Assembly (NCBI RefSeq): GCF_020740795.1 | Contig: NC_067289.1 | Coordinates: 22,092,608-22,156,607 of the forward strand | DNA: 64,000 nt | Direction of reading: 5' to 3' | DNA from: Apus apus | Lineage: Eukaryota; Chordata; Aves; Apodiformes; Apodidae | Shown here: piece by piece, positions 46,801 to 58,794 of the stretch | Numbering within the stretch: position 1 is the stretch's first letter | Layout: every line of letters starts with the position of its first letter | The notes under the pieces: generated by a model | What the model saw: the letters and a program-made list of their open reading frames with translations, nothing else | What the model was told of the DNA's origin: nothing | Database searches by the model: none | Made by a program: the position numbers and the translations under genes

Positions 46801-49104
46801 GAATTGGTTTTCTGAGTACCTCGAATTTGCTTCTGACAAACTTTGAATTTTAATAGATTGAAAGCATTTTTCATTCATAGGTTGTTTTTACTCTGTCTTT
46901 CAACTTTAAACCTGGTAATTTTAATTCAGCATGATCTGGAGGCTTGGTTTCTTTGTTTTGGTACATTAAACATGTTACAACTAGCTACCATTTTCTGTTC
47001 CCTGCTCTTGTAACTTTTGTTTTTTGTGTGATGCATTTGCATGTTAGCTAAGCAGGCATCAAATAAGATGCTTAATTAAAAATGTTATCAGAGGTCCAAT
47101 TTAAGATCAAAGATCACTTGCTATCAGAGATTCAGTACTTTAGTACCATAATAATAGGTACCTTAGAAATAGTCAGATGGGTTAGATTAGATAGTAATTT
47201 ATTTTAGCTTGTTTCCTTTTTCTTAGTACTCATTCCAGATACCATAAACTACTAGAAGTTTTAAGAAGAAACAGTAATTTTTAAAGCAAAAAGTAAAAGA
47301 CTTCCAGTTTAAACAAACCTGATCAAAAAATTATGGAAGTAGGAAAATGAGACCTTTAGAATAAATATGACCAAAAGCATAATAAACATTGACTGGGAGC
47401 ATAATCCTGAATGTTAACATAAATCCGTTTGTTGTAACAAACATTTAGTCTAATTTAATCTTCGAATGTATTACTGCCAGAAAGAATAGAATTTACAGGC
47501 TCTAATGTGTTGGTTACTCTTAAAATTCTGCTTTAACTATTGATGCTGATGGTGTGTCCCACTGGAAGACCGCTTTAATTACCATTGTCATCCATCTCGA
47601 TGAAGTCTAGACATGTCTATTATTTACAGATAATTCCCTAAACTACTAAATAAGTTGTATACTGAGGCGGGAACAAGAGTTAAAATTGTGCTACTTTTCC
47701 ATCAGGGCACAACAATGGGGTGTGAATTTGAGCTCTTCTGAGTGATACAGAGCTGGTGATACACTACTCAGAGGAAAGCGAAGGCAGCGCTAGCTCGTCA
47801 CATGGCAGCGCATCTGCGCAACTAATGCTCAGATCTCGCAAAGGCTTAGTCACCTCTGAAAAGATGCAGGAACTCTCCACTTCTAACATAGCCTGTAGCA
47901 CTTAATGGAACCTGACAAAGTGTTTTTCCCTGTTTACTTTTGTTTTACTTCTGAATTACTTCGATTTTTAGATTAAGTAATCTAAATGTCTGTTTGGTGG
48001 AGAACAGTATTTTTTTTTTTAATTTTTTTTTATTCTTTCACACTTAGAAATTATTCTAACATCTCTTCCGGCTAATAAATCATGACTAAGTTTGTTTCTA
48101 ATGCATTTGAACTATCAGCCAGTATGTGCAGAATGTTATCAGTTTTCATGTGTTACAGATAGGGGAGGTGGAAAAGTGGTTTTAAAATGGTGTTGAGCTA
48201 CTGCAAAGATTTTCCATTTGCTTCTTAACCATTGCCTTTGTGCAACCTTGGGACGATTGCGTTTAAGTGGTAAGGGGTACAATCCTTCAGGAGAGATGCC
48301 CTGCTAAGCTTCCTTTAACACTGATGGAACCAAAAAAGCTCTTAACTGGGCAAACGGGGCACAGCACCTTGATTCTCCCATATTAACAATAGAGCAGGGC
48401 TCTGGCTCCTGCTTACCAACCCCAGCCATCTCTCTCCAAAAAGACTTTATATGACTTTCCATATTTTCTTCCCCTAAATTGGTTTTGGAAACACAGCAGG
48501 AATGCAAATGAATGAATAAAGGAGTCAGTCTAATAGGGTGTACAGTACTCAGAACTGCATTACTCTTTGCTGTCTGAAAAACTGCAAATAAGAAAGCAAA
48601 TGCCAGCAGGGGAGAGATGCTTTGTCACATTGGAAATTTCGTGATAGGAGATATATTTGTGAGTGCTAACAGAAAGCTTAGGATCAAAAATTTGGTACTT
48701 GGATTCAGTTTTGTGAATGAACACTATTTTTAGAAGTGAAGTCAGTTGAAAAATCCTTATTTTCCATGTAAATGGACATCTTGTTTAAATTCCGAGGCAA
48801 AAAACCCTGGGGTTAAGTGTAAGACCCACAATTCAATTTGCATGTTGAGTAATTCAGACTGTAATAGAAGCTTTGTCATGTTAAGGTTAGGTCTTTCCTG
48901 TGGCTGTTCAAGTGGGCTCTAAAGACTTTTTAACATGTTGCAGGATATTAAGGGGGGGGGAGGTTTGACCTACATCCATTTTTTTCAGACCCACTTCTGC
49001 AGGTTTCATCACACTTCCCTTGCCTCGCACGTGGGACATTGCTGAGGGCAGGATAGGTGCCCAATTGCCTACATACAATTTCATCAGGAAAGGTATAAGA
49101 TTTA

Positions 49105-49170
49105 TTGCCCTGTAAAGGGTTTTGACGTGAAGCCTGTGAAAAGCACTATATAAATGCCAATACAATATAA
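49105..49170 (+). repeat. ancient SINE/LINE tail remnant
   Basis: The phrase TGTAAAGGGTTTTG followed by TGAAAAGCACTATATAAATG resembles the 3' tail shared by CORE-SINEs and their LINE partners (GTAAAGCGCTTTG ... AAAGCGCTATATAAA). Only about 65 bp can be recognised. Confidence 0.4.
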
Positions 49171-51084
49171 AACGTCACACAAATACTTTAGTCATTAATT
49201 CCGACCCTGTGCTTTTGTACTGGAGAGAAATGGGAGTGAAATATGAATGTGTTCCTTATGCTTTAAAGGGAAAAATGAGTTTGTGGATTTTATAAAGGCT
49301 GATGCTTTAGCCTGCCTTCGTGGTTGTTTTAAAGGCAAGCAGAAAGAAGCTCACTCATAGTAACTGTGAATGAAAGCAGATAAAACACCAACAAAGCACC
49401 ATCACTTTTGTGATAACAGTTCTTGGTCATGATCCTGCTTTCATGATACAAATGAATGATTTCATTTTTTACTTCAAAATTTCATTTATTGCAGCACTGC
49501 TAGCTGGAAGCCTTTCTGCCATCACCCCTTTACATTTTTCCCCTTTATATTTTGTCATCTTATCCTCTCAATAACCAAGCTTCCCCAACCTTCATGATGT
49601 TGGACAGGGCTGCTTCAGAATGTGGCTTCAGTAAAAGAAAATGTTCTCCACAAGAGTGTTTTACTGACCCATGAGAGTCGAGCAGTGCTCACTGCACTGT
49701 TTCATTGCATTGCCCAAAGGGGACAACAGATCCTCAAAGCCTAACTCACCAGATCTCAGCTTCTTCCTTCTGGGAATCCACTGGGGGAGGCCAGGGAGGA
49801 AGGGAAAGGTCATGGGAGATACCAGAAAACCCCCTTTTGTCTTCTGCAGGACTTATCCAGCCTTGCCCAGTTCATTTGGTGTAGTGGGAGCCAGCCTGGC
49901 CCAGTTGATATAAATCACAAAGCCCTTGTGTCTATTCAGCTGGGGATTTCTCACTTGCTGACCTACCTGCCCAGTGGGGCTTCAAGTGTTTTTAAACCTT
50001 CATACATCAGCTTTAACTATTACTGAGAATCAAGTAAAATGTGCTCCATTCCTTTCTTTTAATTTCAGGTTGCTTTCCAAATTCCTCCCCCTTTCTGTGT
50101 TTCTCCGTGATTTTGATTATTTCTATTTTCGCTTTTAATAGGATGTTCACTTTCTGCTGATCTCTGCTGACATTTTTCCCTTTTGATTTGTAGTACTATT
50201 AATTCCTCTCTGCTCAGTGTTTTGTCTGCATTCAGAGCATGTTTGTTTTTCTCTAGTGGCCTGTAATTACTTTCCCCCTCCTCCTCTTTAATTTTTCCAA
50301 TTAAGTTTCCACTGATGCTTTTTTAAGAACAAGATGTACTGGAGGTAACCCCTTGAGGCCATGATATGACTTCTTTTTTTGCTAGAAAGTGCTGTAAGTC
50401 TTGGAAAAGAGCTTCGTTGAGGATATTGATTGCACCTCTCTTTGGTAAATTGAGTAAATTTTGTAAATTAGTGTTTTGCTTGCGGTCACTTAGTATGTGA
50501 GTCCTGTTACACATGTGGGGACAGTCCTGCATTGCTCCCTTCTCAAGGGACTGGGAACAGAAGCAAGCCAGCCCTGCTGTGGCACCTTAAAACAGAGACC
50601 TCCAGCTCTTGGATTTGGTAAATCTTCTTTCCATTTCAGGAGAGGGACAAAGGAATGCTGAGACCAATGGGCCAATACAAAGTAACCCAGGAAATCTGAG
50701 TAGAAGTACAGAATCAGATTCAGTTCTCTGGTGTCCTGGCTGACCATGCTGATCTCCACCCTGCTCTTTCCATCTAGCCTGTTCATATTTTCTCTGTTTT
50801 TCTTTCAGTCTCAGTGTTGTGGAAATCCAAGTCCTTCCTATAGGCAAAAACGAGATCTGCTTCACAGTTGACATCTTGTACCGTTTTCATGGGGAAGTTT
50901 TTCCAGAGGACTACTTTGTGTGCCGCCCTGGTGCTCTGTACATCTCTTAACCCAGGAATGCATTTCACTCTTCCCATCCCCAGCGTTCTCAGTGACACTT
51001 TCCCTGGGGACAGGATCATTCCAGGCCTGTTGGAAGTTCAGAGCGAGCCCTTGGCTTCCGGGCAAGCGCCCTTACCAGTCCCTG

Positions 51085-51400
51085 TACTTGTGCTCCATTA
51101 AAACCCGCTTTCGGCTTATTTTCCTCCTCCCTCCCGGCCGCTGTCGGCGCGGGGCGCTCACCCTCGCTCTCCCCCCGGCCCGCACCTGCGGTGCCGCTCT
51201 GCAGCCGCCAGGGGGCGCCGCAGACCGCGGGGTGCCGCGCAGGGGCCTGGGCGAGCCCTCCGCGGCTCCTCCGAGCGCAGCGCGCAGCGCCGGGCTGCGC
51301 GGGCTCGCAGTCGTTAGCCGCGGATTTCTTCTCAAAGACGGCTCCAGTAAACGCTACCGGGGAGCAGCGGGGGAGCTGGCGTTTGCTTCTCTCCGCAAAA
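51085..51400. promoter_or_regulatory. isolated CpG-rich segment with a CTCF-like motif
   Basis: A short CpG-dense island in otherwise AT-rich DNA. Within it 51201-51220 reads GCAGCCGCCAGGGGGCGCCG, close to the CTCF core consensus (CCASYAGRKGGC type), with the motif on the plus strand. Open frames here are compositional. Confidence 0.6.
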
Positions 51401-51899
51401 GTCGTTAAAAGGCACCAGCATTGGGAGCAAACAGAGCAGCATTGTGCAGGAGTGTTCGTGAAACACAGTGCAAAACAGGGAAAAAAAGAAAAGGAAAAAA
51501 AAAAAAGTGGTCATAGTAGTTTGTTAAGGAATCCGGTAAGTTATAGGCAGCAAAATTAAATGTCTGGTGCTTACACGACGGCATGTTTTACAAGAGAGAA
51601 GGAAACTGTGCAGAAAATGCATGGGCTTTTATTGTTGGTTTTCATTGCCTGTATTGTGGTGGATGCTTTATGCTACGGAGAGCAAGTTTAATTGAACCAG
51701 ATCGCTGATTTCGTATAGTAGGGGGCATAGGGTGGGTTTTTTTCTGTTGTTGCTTTTTTTTGGTTTGTTTTCGGAGTTAACCGTTTCGGGGACTAGAGGC
51801 AGACAGGACTGGGCTCCGCAGCCTCCGAGTTTCGAGCCAGCAAATAAAACCCCATTATATAAAAACAAACACCGAACCCGGTTATCGAAGCCTCACTCT

Positions 51900-51985
51900 C
51901 TCTATTATTTTCCCTTGTATTTGGTGCTTTTTCTTTTTTTTTCTTTTTTTTTTTTTCTTTCTCTTTTTTTTTTTTTTTTTAAATC
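51900..51985. repeat. T-rich low-complexity tract
   Basis: Runs of 8 to 18 T broken by single C residues between about 51925 and 51981. It is a probable degraded poly(A) tail or simple expansion, with no attached SINE/LINE body recognised. Confidence 0.7.
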
Positions 51986-52579
51986 ACATCTGTCGTTCCC
52001 AGCCTTTCCCAGGACTGCAAAGCAAAGTGGACAGCTTCCATGTGACCACCTAGTACAGGAGGCATTTTCTACTGCGAAACTTTGGAGTGGTTTTCTCTTT
52101 TCCTTTCCTTCTGAGAGCTCAAAAAAGAAAATGTGCAATCTTCCCAGTGATTAAAGTCCCCGCATTTGTCTTCAGACCTACCGGGTTTATCCAAACTTTT
52201 GTGTGTGTGTGTATGTACCGCCCCCCCCTTCTGTGCATTTGTAAAGTAGCCCCATCTAGCAATGATAAATATCCCTGTTGATCACTTGATTGATTACCTC
52301 TCGGAAAGGTCACGCGGGCTTGCAGTAATTTCCTTTTGCCTAAGGCTCCCTTTTCACTTTTACTCCCGCACGACAGCTCCAAGTATACAGGATCTTTATT
52401 TTTTATTTTTAACCCCTAAATAGCTACCCGAAAACAATGCGTTGGTGAAAAGAAGGAGGAAAATCAGCCGGCGGGTCCGCGCTGCCCCAACCCTCGCCGC
52501 GCTCTCCCGGGGCGGGTTTGGGGAGGGAGAGCCTCCCTCCTCTGCTCTCCTGTGGACTGAGAATTCGGATTTAAACAAC

Positions 52580-53120
52580 CAGACAAGCTATTAATTTACC
52601 CATGCTACCCAGGGTCCTGAACCCAATTAATTTCTAATAATTACAGCCCAAGGGGGCTGGACAGATCCCTCTGCCTCTTTCTAGCCTTGCCACTTCGCGG
52701 CACCGAGGTCAGCATATAATAATAAAGTGTATATTTTGAAAGTGATCAGCAGAACAGTGAGTTATTGCAATGAATGAAAATTGTTTCCATTTTGGCTAAT
52801 TGAACCCGTGGCTGAAAGCTGGAGTTCTGAGACTAAATAAAGAGGACTGTTTCATTTCAACATGGACTGGAAATCCCTGCATAGCTTTTCGGTCACCCAG
52901 CAAGAAGCTTAATTTCTTAACAGCAAACCTGAAATCAAGCGTTGGGTAAACAGTATCAATAATTGCATTACAATGATTAAATTAATCTTACTGGTAGCTA
53001 GGAGAATATAGATTGAGATTGAATAACACGATGTAAAGTTCAGTGCACAAAGACAATAGCACAACAAATACCTCGATGAAGAATTCCAACTTTTCTCCAA
53101 GTAGGCTGCGGGGCTTGTTC
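52580..53120. other. AT-rich, homeobox-site-rich stretch between CpG islands
   Basis: The interval has many TAATTA/ATTAAT-type elements (for example near 52593, 52626 and 52978) and little simple repeat. It lies between two GC-rich blocks, 2.5-3 kb before the MECOM start codon. Such composition is common in conserved developmental enhancers. No coding or RNA signal was recognised. Confidence 0.25.
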
Positions 53121-53239
53121 AATTATAATGTAAGGAAGAGAAAATTTCCTGTTACGGGGAATGCACTGAAACCTGTGTGTGAGGGGGTGCTTTTGGTCTC
53201 CCAGCCTGTATAACAAACAGATTTAATTCCACCCCTCCA

Positions 53240-53300
53240 CCTAAAAAAACCAAACCAACCAACCAACCAACAACCAAAAAACCCAAAACAAACGAAAACC
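53240..53300. repeat. (CCAA)n-like low-complexity repeat
   Basis: AACCAACCAACCAACCAAC and flanking A/C-rich sequence form a short imperfect tetranucleotide tract. Confidence 0.6.
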
Positions 53301-53329
53301 CGCACAACCCCCAAATTTAAATATTTATT

Positions 53330-54580
53330 TTCGGCCGTGGATCTTCTGAAAACGACCCCGCATCCCCGCAGCCGGCCACTTCCACCCGGCAGGGAGCGGA
53401 GGCTGCCGGCGCGGAGAAACCTCCCCGCGCGAACTAAACGGATTTCCCGGGGGGGTGGCCGGGACCTTTCGGGGAGGGGGGCGAACCTGGCAGGGCTGCG
53501 GCGGGGGACGCTGCCGGCCACAGGGCGGGCGGCGGGGGGCGGCCGGTGCCCAGGGAGGGCTGCGCGGCACCTGCCGGGCTCCGGGGCCGCTGGGACGGCG
53601 GTGGCAGGTGGCGGTGACAGGCAGGCGCGGCCGGGGTCAGGGCTACCGGCCCGGGAAACCCGCATCTGCGCGCCCGGCCCGGCCACGGGGCTCCTGCGCC
53701 TGCTCCCCGCCGCGTCGGGCTCGGCCTCCCGGGCGGCAGCGTGGTCCCCGGGCAGGGAAAAGGACGCGCACACCCCTGCCCGAGCTGCGGCTTCTCCGGG
53801 CTCTCCGTTCAGCAGGAGGAGAGGGGCGCTGGGGGAGTTTTGCAAACTTCCCGGGTGTTTTCGGCTCTCTCGAATGAGCCGGCACCGCAGGTCGGTGCGG
53901 AAACGCTGATTTGGGGACACCCATGTGCAGCACCGAGCCGAAAGGCAATGCCTGCGAGCGAGGTCTGTGGTCGGGTAGTTGTCCGTCCCCCGAGGACAAG
54001 TCCCGGGCCCTGTCCAGGCCCCGCGCATCCCCCGCGCAGCCGGGGGGCCGCCTCCCTGCAGCCGGGGCCCTGACTCCGCCCGGGCAGAGGGGCCCAGCTT
54101 CGCCCGGGACAGCCCGGGCTGGGGACCTCAAGGAGGACGGGGGGTCTGGAGCCAGGGGAGGTTGACCCCTGTGTGTGTGCTCGGCCGCGCAGCACCCTGC
54201 TTTCCTGCCCGTCCTGCTCGAGGGCCGTTAGATGCAACCCCTGCCCGGCTGCGGGGGGAGGGGTGGGGTGGGCACGGAGCAGCTGCGTGACCCTGAAAAA
54301 TGAGTAAATATAGTTTACAAATCAAAAATAACTGTGGGCATCAGGAACCACAGAGCAGGTTCAAGTGCTTGCGCCTATCTGCCGGGCGTCTGGGGGAGCA
54401 GCGGGGGATAAGAAGTGCCCCCGCCCCACTGCCCGAGTGCGGGGGGTGTCACCGGTGGGGTGCAGGGGAGAACCGGGCCCGAGGGAGGGCTCCACCGGTG
54501 GCCCCCATCTGCACCACCAGCAGCCGGGGGTTTGGAAGGCGAGGGGGAGGGTATAGAAGGGGAAAGGGGCGATGGTGAAG
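53330..54580. promoter_or_regulatory. CpG island upstream of MECOM
   Basis: About 1.2 kb of very CpG-dense DNA. Long open frames on both strands, up to 301 codons, have Arg/Pro/Ala/Gly-rich composition and no domain, as expected from GC-rich DNA. It lies 1-2 kb upstream of the first MECOM coding exon, so it may be part of its promoter domain or start a separate noncoding transcript. Confidence 0.5.
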
Positions 54581-55149
54581 ATTTTATTAGAACAAAAAGT
54601 TGAGCAGCGGGTATGTACTGGCGCAGTCCCGAAGTCTGAAAGATTGTAATTTTCTTTTATGCTGTCTGGCAGGATTTGCAACAGATATTAATGGGAACAT
54701 AAACAGCGCATGGAAGGTATTGAACAAAACTGTTTAATGCAAGGAGGTTGTACCAGGAGAAAATCTATATGTAGTTTGGATTGATTCATACCTCGGACAC
54801 AGCCATCCCCTAAAGGAGTTCCCAATTTCTGCCCGCTCCCTCTTTGACTGGCAAACCCTATAATTAAAACAGATTAGAGCGATCGGTGTTACTGTTTTAA
54901 AAGGGCTTTTTTCCTGCCCAACTGGTGGTGGCTGAGCCGAGTTCAAGGTGAGGAAAAAGTGTGTGCGCGGGGAAAGTGCACAATTTAATGGTACGCATAC
55001 ATAATAAAACACATAATCAAATTAATTCTCTCTGCCTGTATATGCGCAGAGATATACGAAAATTGCGGCTGGGTGAGAATAATCTATTTAAATGTTGAGC
55101 AGACTCCAGAACATAATTAATATCCCATAAAAAAAATTAAAAAGAAAAG

Positions 55150-56330
55150 GGTAGAAAAAGGTGTCATTTCTTCCTACCCCCCCCGCTTTCAGCCCCCGCT
55201 CCGGTGGGAGCGCAGATGTCCCCCGCTGTAACCCCTCCCGGCTGCCAGGCAGCGAAGCTGCGGCGGCTGCTGCCCGCCTCGTCCCGGCCCGTCCCGGCCC
55301 CGGTGCCGGCTGTCAGGGTCCCCACCGGCGGTGATGGATCGCTGCAAACTTTTTTTTGGCGGCGCTGAAATGTTGAAGAGCGGGGGGGAGCCGCCCGTGC
55401 GCATGTGCGAAGGTGTCCAAACTGACAATGCTGGAGAGATAGCGAGCCGGGATTGAGAGAAAGGGAGAGTGTGTGTGCGGGAGAGGGAGAGGAGAGAGGG
55501 AAAGGGGGAGCGAAAAAAGGAGGAAAAGCTCCGGGAGGAAAAAAAAAAAAAAGCCCCCCCGCCCCCCCCAACCCCACGCCAGCATCGGCCGCGGGACTGG
55601 CAGCATGCGATCCAAAGGCAGGGCGAGGAAGCTGGCCGCAAGTAGGTGCAATACCCCTTTCTCTTGGCTTTTCACCCTCCCTCTCTGCCATGTTGCATAG
55701 ACATGTCTGATGCGGCGCGGAGCTCGCAGGCAACCTGCAGCATCCCCCGTCCCCGCCGCCGCCCGCCGAGCCGAGCGGAGCCGGTCCCGGCTCGACTCGG
55801 CGGGCGACGGCAGGGAGCGGGGCGGGGGGGCGTTCGGCGACCGGAGCCGGTCTGGGGGAGGTGGGGAAGGAGTTGAGGAAAAGTTCAGTGGCGAGCGCTG
55901 GAAGTTGCTGCTGCCGGGGGCTGGAGTGTGTGGGGGGGCTGTCGGGAAAGGGGGGTGCGAGAGGCTCCGGGCCCTATAGTGGGCGCTGTGGGCTGTCGGC
56001 AGGGCTGGGGGCGGCGGGGGGGGATGAGTGTGTGAATGTGCGTGTGCACGGAGGGGCAGCGGCAGCCCTGCGGGGGAGGCAGCCAGACTCGGGCGCAGGT
56101 ACCGATGCGGTGCTACCGGGGATATCCTCCTCATCCCCCGGCCCTGCCCCGGCCACGAGCTTGTGCCAAAAAACACCCACTCCCTCCCGCAACCAAACCG
56201 CGCGTGGGAGCGGAGCGTGCGCGGGGGAAGCGGCGGAGGAGGATGGGAACGTGGCCGGGATGCCCGGGGCGGGGGTGGGGGGGCTGTTAACGAAGCGCTT
56301 CCCAACTTGCTGGAGTCACCCGCGAAAAGT
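55150..56330 (+). promoter_or_regulatory. MECOM promoter CpG island and 5' leader
   Basis: A CpG-dense block surrounding the first MECOM coding exon. The 200 bp before the ATG are purine-rich (GAGAGGGA and GGAGGAAAA blocks and an A14-type run). A conspicuous AT-rich segment with TTAATATCCC (about 55118-55127) precedes the island. No TATA box at a definite distance is seen, so the start site is not fixed. Confidence 0.6.
55605..55641 (+). CDS. MECOM: MECOM first coding exon (MDS1-EVI1 / PRDM3 long form); partial gene
   Basis: ATG at 55605 opens MRSKGRARKLAA and one further base, followed by a donor (A then GTAGGT, GT at 55642-55643). This is the N-terminus of the MDS1-EVI1 (PRDM3) isoform, which in human reads MRSKGRARKLAT and then Asn-Asn; the leftover A fits the split Asn codon. 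The start has A at -3. The basic peptide precedes the PR/SET region encoded by later exons, which lie beyond the window. MECOM is a zinc-finger regulator of haematopoietic stem cells. The PR-containing long form has been described as a histone H3K9 methyltransferase. The position downstream of TERC in the same direction agrees with the human order once the block is inverted. Only 37 coding bases are present, so identification rests on the exact peptide, the phase and the synteny. Confidence 0.87.
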
Positions 56331-58794
56331 CGATGTAAATGTTGTAATTTCAGGCGCTTTTCCAGCACTTTTTTTATACAGTTTGGCCGCCCGAAGGTCT
56401 CTGTTTCGCGAGGCGAGGGCTCGGCCGTCCACACGCAAAGCCCGACTTATTTAATTATTTGCCTTACGCTCATCCCATCTGTTTCTCCTTTATGATAGGG
56501 ATCTTTGCTTTTAACTGCTGCAGTGTTTGGTGGTTTTTTTTTTTTTTAGTTTTTTTTAGGATTTTTTTTTTTTTGAGGGAATGAACAACAAAACTTCTAC
56601 CCCTTTCGCGTCCTATTTTAAAAAGCAGCTGATGTCTTTATTTTCTCTGACACATCTGGGCAAGTTTCATTTGATATCCATAGCAATGGCAACTCACATT
56701 CCGGAGTGCAAAAAATAAATGGTTAGGCGAAAAAAAAAAGTCAGATGAAATGTTGCATAAGTTGCGTGACGTAAAAAGCAGATGCTTATTTACTCTTTAT
56801 TTGTGAAGGGGAAAAAAACATAGAGCGTGGAAAAGAGGAAGTGAAAGACCTCTCCGGATCATCATCAGCTTTTTTGTGAACCTTAACAATAACAGCAGCA
56901 ACCTGCATTTGTTTAGGTGATTTTAACGTGAATAATCCAGAGCCCGCAATGTGAAAACAAATATGTTGTTAAATCTTCAGGTTGCCATCCCTACTTTGGA
57001 GCTAATTACGGAAACAAAATCTCACGTCCCCGACCAAATCCGTCAGATTTCCTTGCCTTTCCCTTGCTTTTCTCGCAGCGCAGCGATGCAGGGCTGCTCC
57101 TGCTCCGCGGGCGAGATCCGACTGTGCAAAGTTTCTGAGCTGCGCGTCTTGGCTTTCGCTGCAGCAGCACTTCCCCCCACCCCCCACCCCAGATGAGTTG
57201 CATTAAATAATCCTTCGCTTACAATCCACTCATAAAAGAAATAATATTTTAAAAGCTGTTTTTTTTGGGGGGTGTATGTTTCGAAAAGCTTCCCCCCCCC
57301 CAGCAAGAGTGTCTCAATTTCATGGCAAGTGGAAGAAGGTTTGGAGGCGACCCTTGTAATTTAGTCGTTCGAGAGGAAAAGTTTTCAGCTTTTCAGTGCT
57401 TTCTGGCTGGGTTGGGAATAGAAAACATTTTGTAGCTTTCACCCTCTTACGTGGAAAACGGTATCGATCGGGATCAAACGCACTTCTTTCATTATTTCAC
57501 TTCTGCCTTGCGTGTGAAATAAAAGTCTCCCCGACTGTGTGACTGTCGCTAATACCCAGGAAAGCTTTTTCCTCTTAATTAAGGGAGAATACTCGAAGAG
57601 CGCATTCCCTTGACCTCAGTGTAAAACTGCTAAAAAATAATTCTGAGGCTTTGCCCCCACACCCCCCAAAAAAAAGTAAAAAGAAAAATAATAATCAGAA
57701 GAAACACAAAGTGCCACTCAGGGAATAGCTAGTGAATTTTTAAAACGTCCAGCTGTAAAAATATGGGAGAAGACATGCTGAAGTCTTTTTCCCTGACACG
57801 CTTTAGGGAGGCGGCTGGCGCGGAGCGGGCTGCGGGGAGAGGTGCGGAGTCCCGGGCTGCGGGCCCAGGGGGTGCGGGCCCGGCCGCCCGCAGCCGCGTT
57901 GCACCTGCGCGGGCATCCTCGCTCCGCGCAGCGCCGGACCAGGCCCCCGGCCCCCGGGGCGGCCACTTTTCCACTCGGGTGGGTTTGTGACCGCCTTGTG
58001 AAACCGTATCCCCGAATAACCCCCGCCCCAGCACGGGCCGCCGCAGTCCTGCAGCCGGCCCGGGGTAGCCCCCAGCCACCCAGTAGCCTCATAAAGAGAC
58101 AGAAGGTGATCAGATTAGGAGAACACACGTGAATAAGGAGGCACTTGTTACTTTTACACTTTATCACCACTTTTTTACAGGCAATTTAGTGCAGCCAAGG
58201 TAGATCCAGATCCCTCTAACCATCTGAGATAGTAAAATAACACTTTCCTAAGTTTCAGCAGGTTTTCCTGCGCCTGTAATTTGCCTCAGTCTAGTACTTA
58301 AAAGGCTTGATTGAAAAACAGAGCCGGCAAGTTTATTTGCCTGTTTAAGACTCTGTCCGGGAATTTGTTTTCGAGCAGGGAAATGTTTGCCATGTCCAGG
58401 CTCCCGGCCCTCTCGGCGCTGCTGTTTATTTGCCATCGCTTTACCATCACCTCTGCCTCACTGCGCCTTTACTGCCGCCGGTGCTCGGTGTCAAATCCCC
58501 CCCTGGCCCCCCGGGGGAGGCAGCGCGGGCGGCCGGCGGCAGCGGTCACACGCACCGCCCGGGCACCGCCACCGCCCCGCACCGGGACACCGAGGGCCAG
58601 CCCCGGCACGGCTTGGCCCGTCCGTCCCGGCGGCGTCCCCGGCGCTGTTCCCGGGTGGCTCCTGCGTGGCCAGTGCCGGCACGGTGGCTGCGAGACGGGC
58701 GAGACAATCCCATTATATGCCGGGCACATTTTCACCAGACACTTCATTAACCCTTTTCAGTGGGGAAAGCGGGCGAGGGGCTTTTCTCTTCCAC

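Larger units (their letters stand above)
34761..51080. other. about 16 kb AT-rich interval, no gene seen
   Basis: Apart from the ancient SINE remnants listed separately, I see only unique-looking AT-rich sequence, scattered homopolymers (for example A/T runs near 34913, 35018 and 39818, and a G run near 48953) and short open frames without family resemblance. It separates TERC from the CpG-rich approach to MECOM, so long-range regulatory elements of MECOM could lie here, but I cannot point to one by sequence alone. Confidence 0.5.

Noticed and set aside
53123-54028. 301-codon open frame on the minus strand
   Set aside because: Arg/Pro/Ala/Gly-rich with no domain, inside a CpG island and with equally long frames on the other strand; stop codons are simply rare in such DNA.
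55313-56434. 373-codon open frame on the minus strand opposite MECOM exon 1
   Set aside because: Pro/Ser/His low-complexity translation of a CpG island; no domain, and the opposite strand carries the recognised exon.
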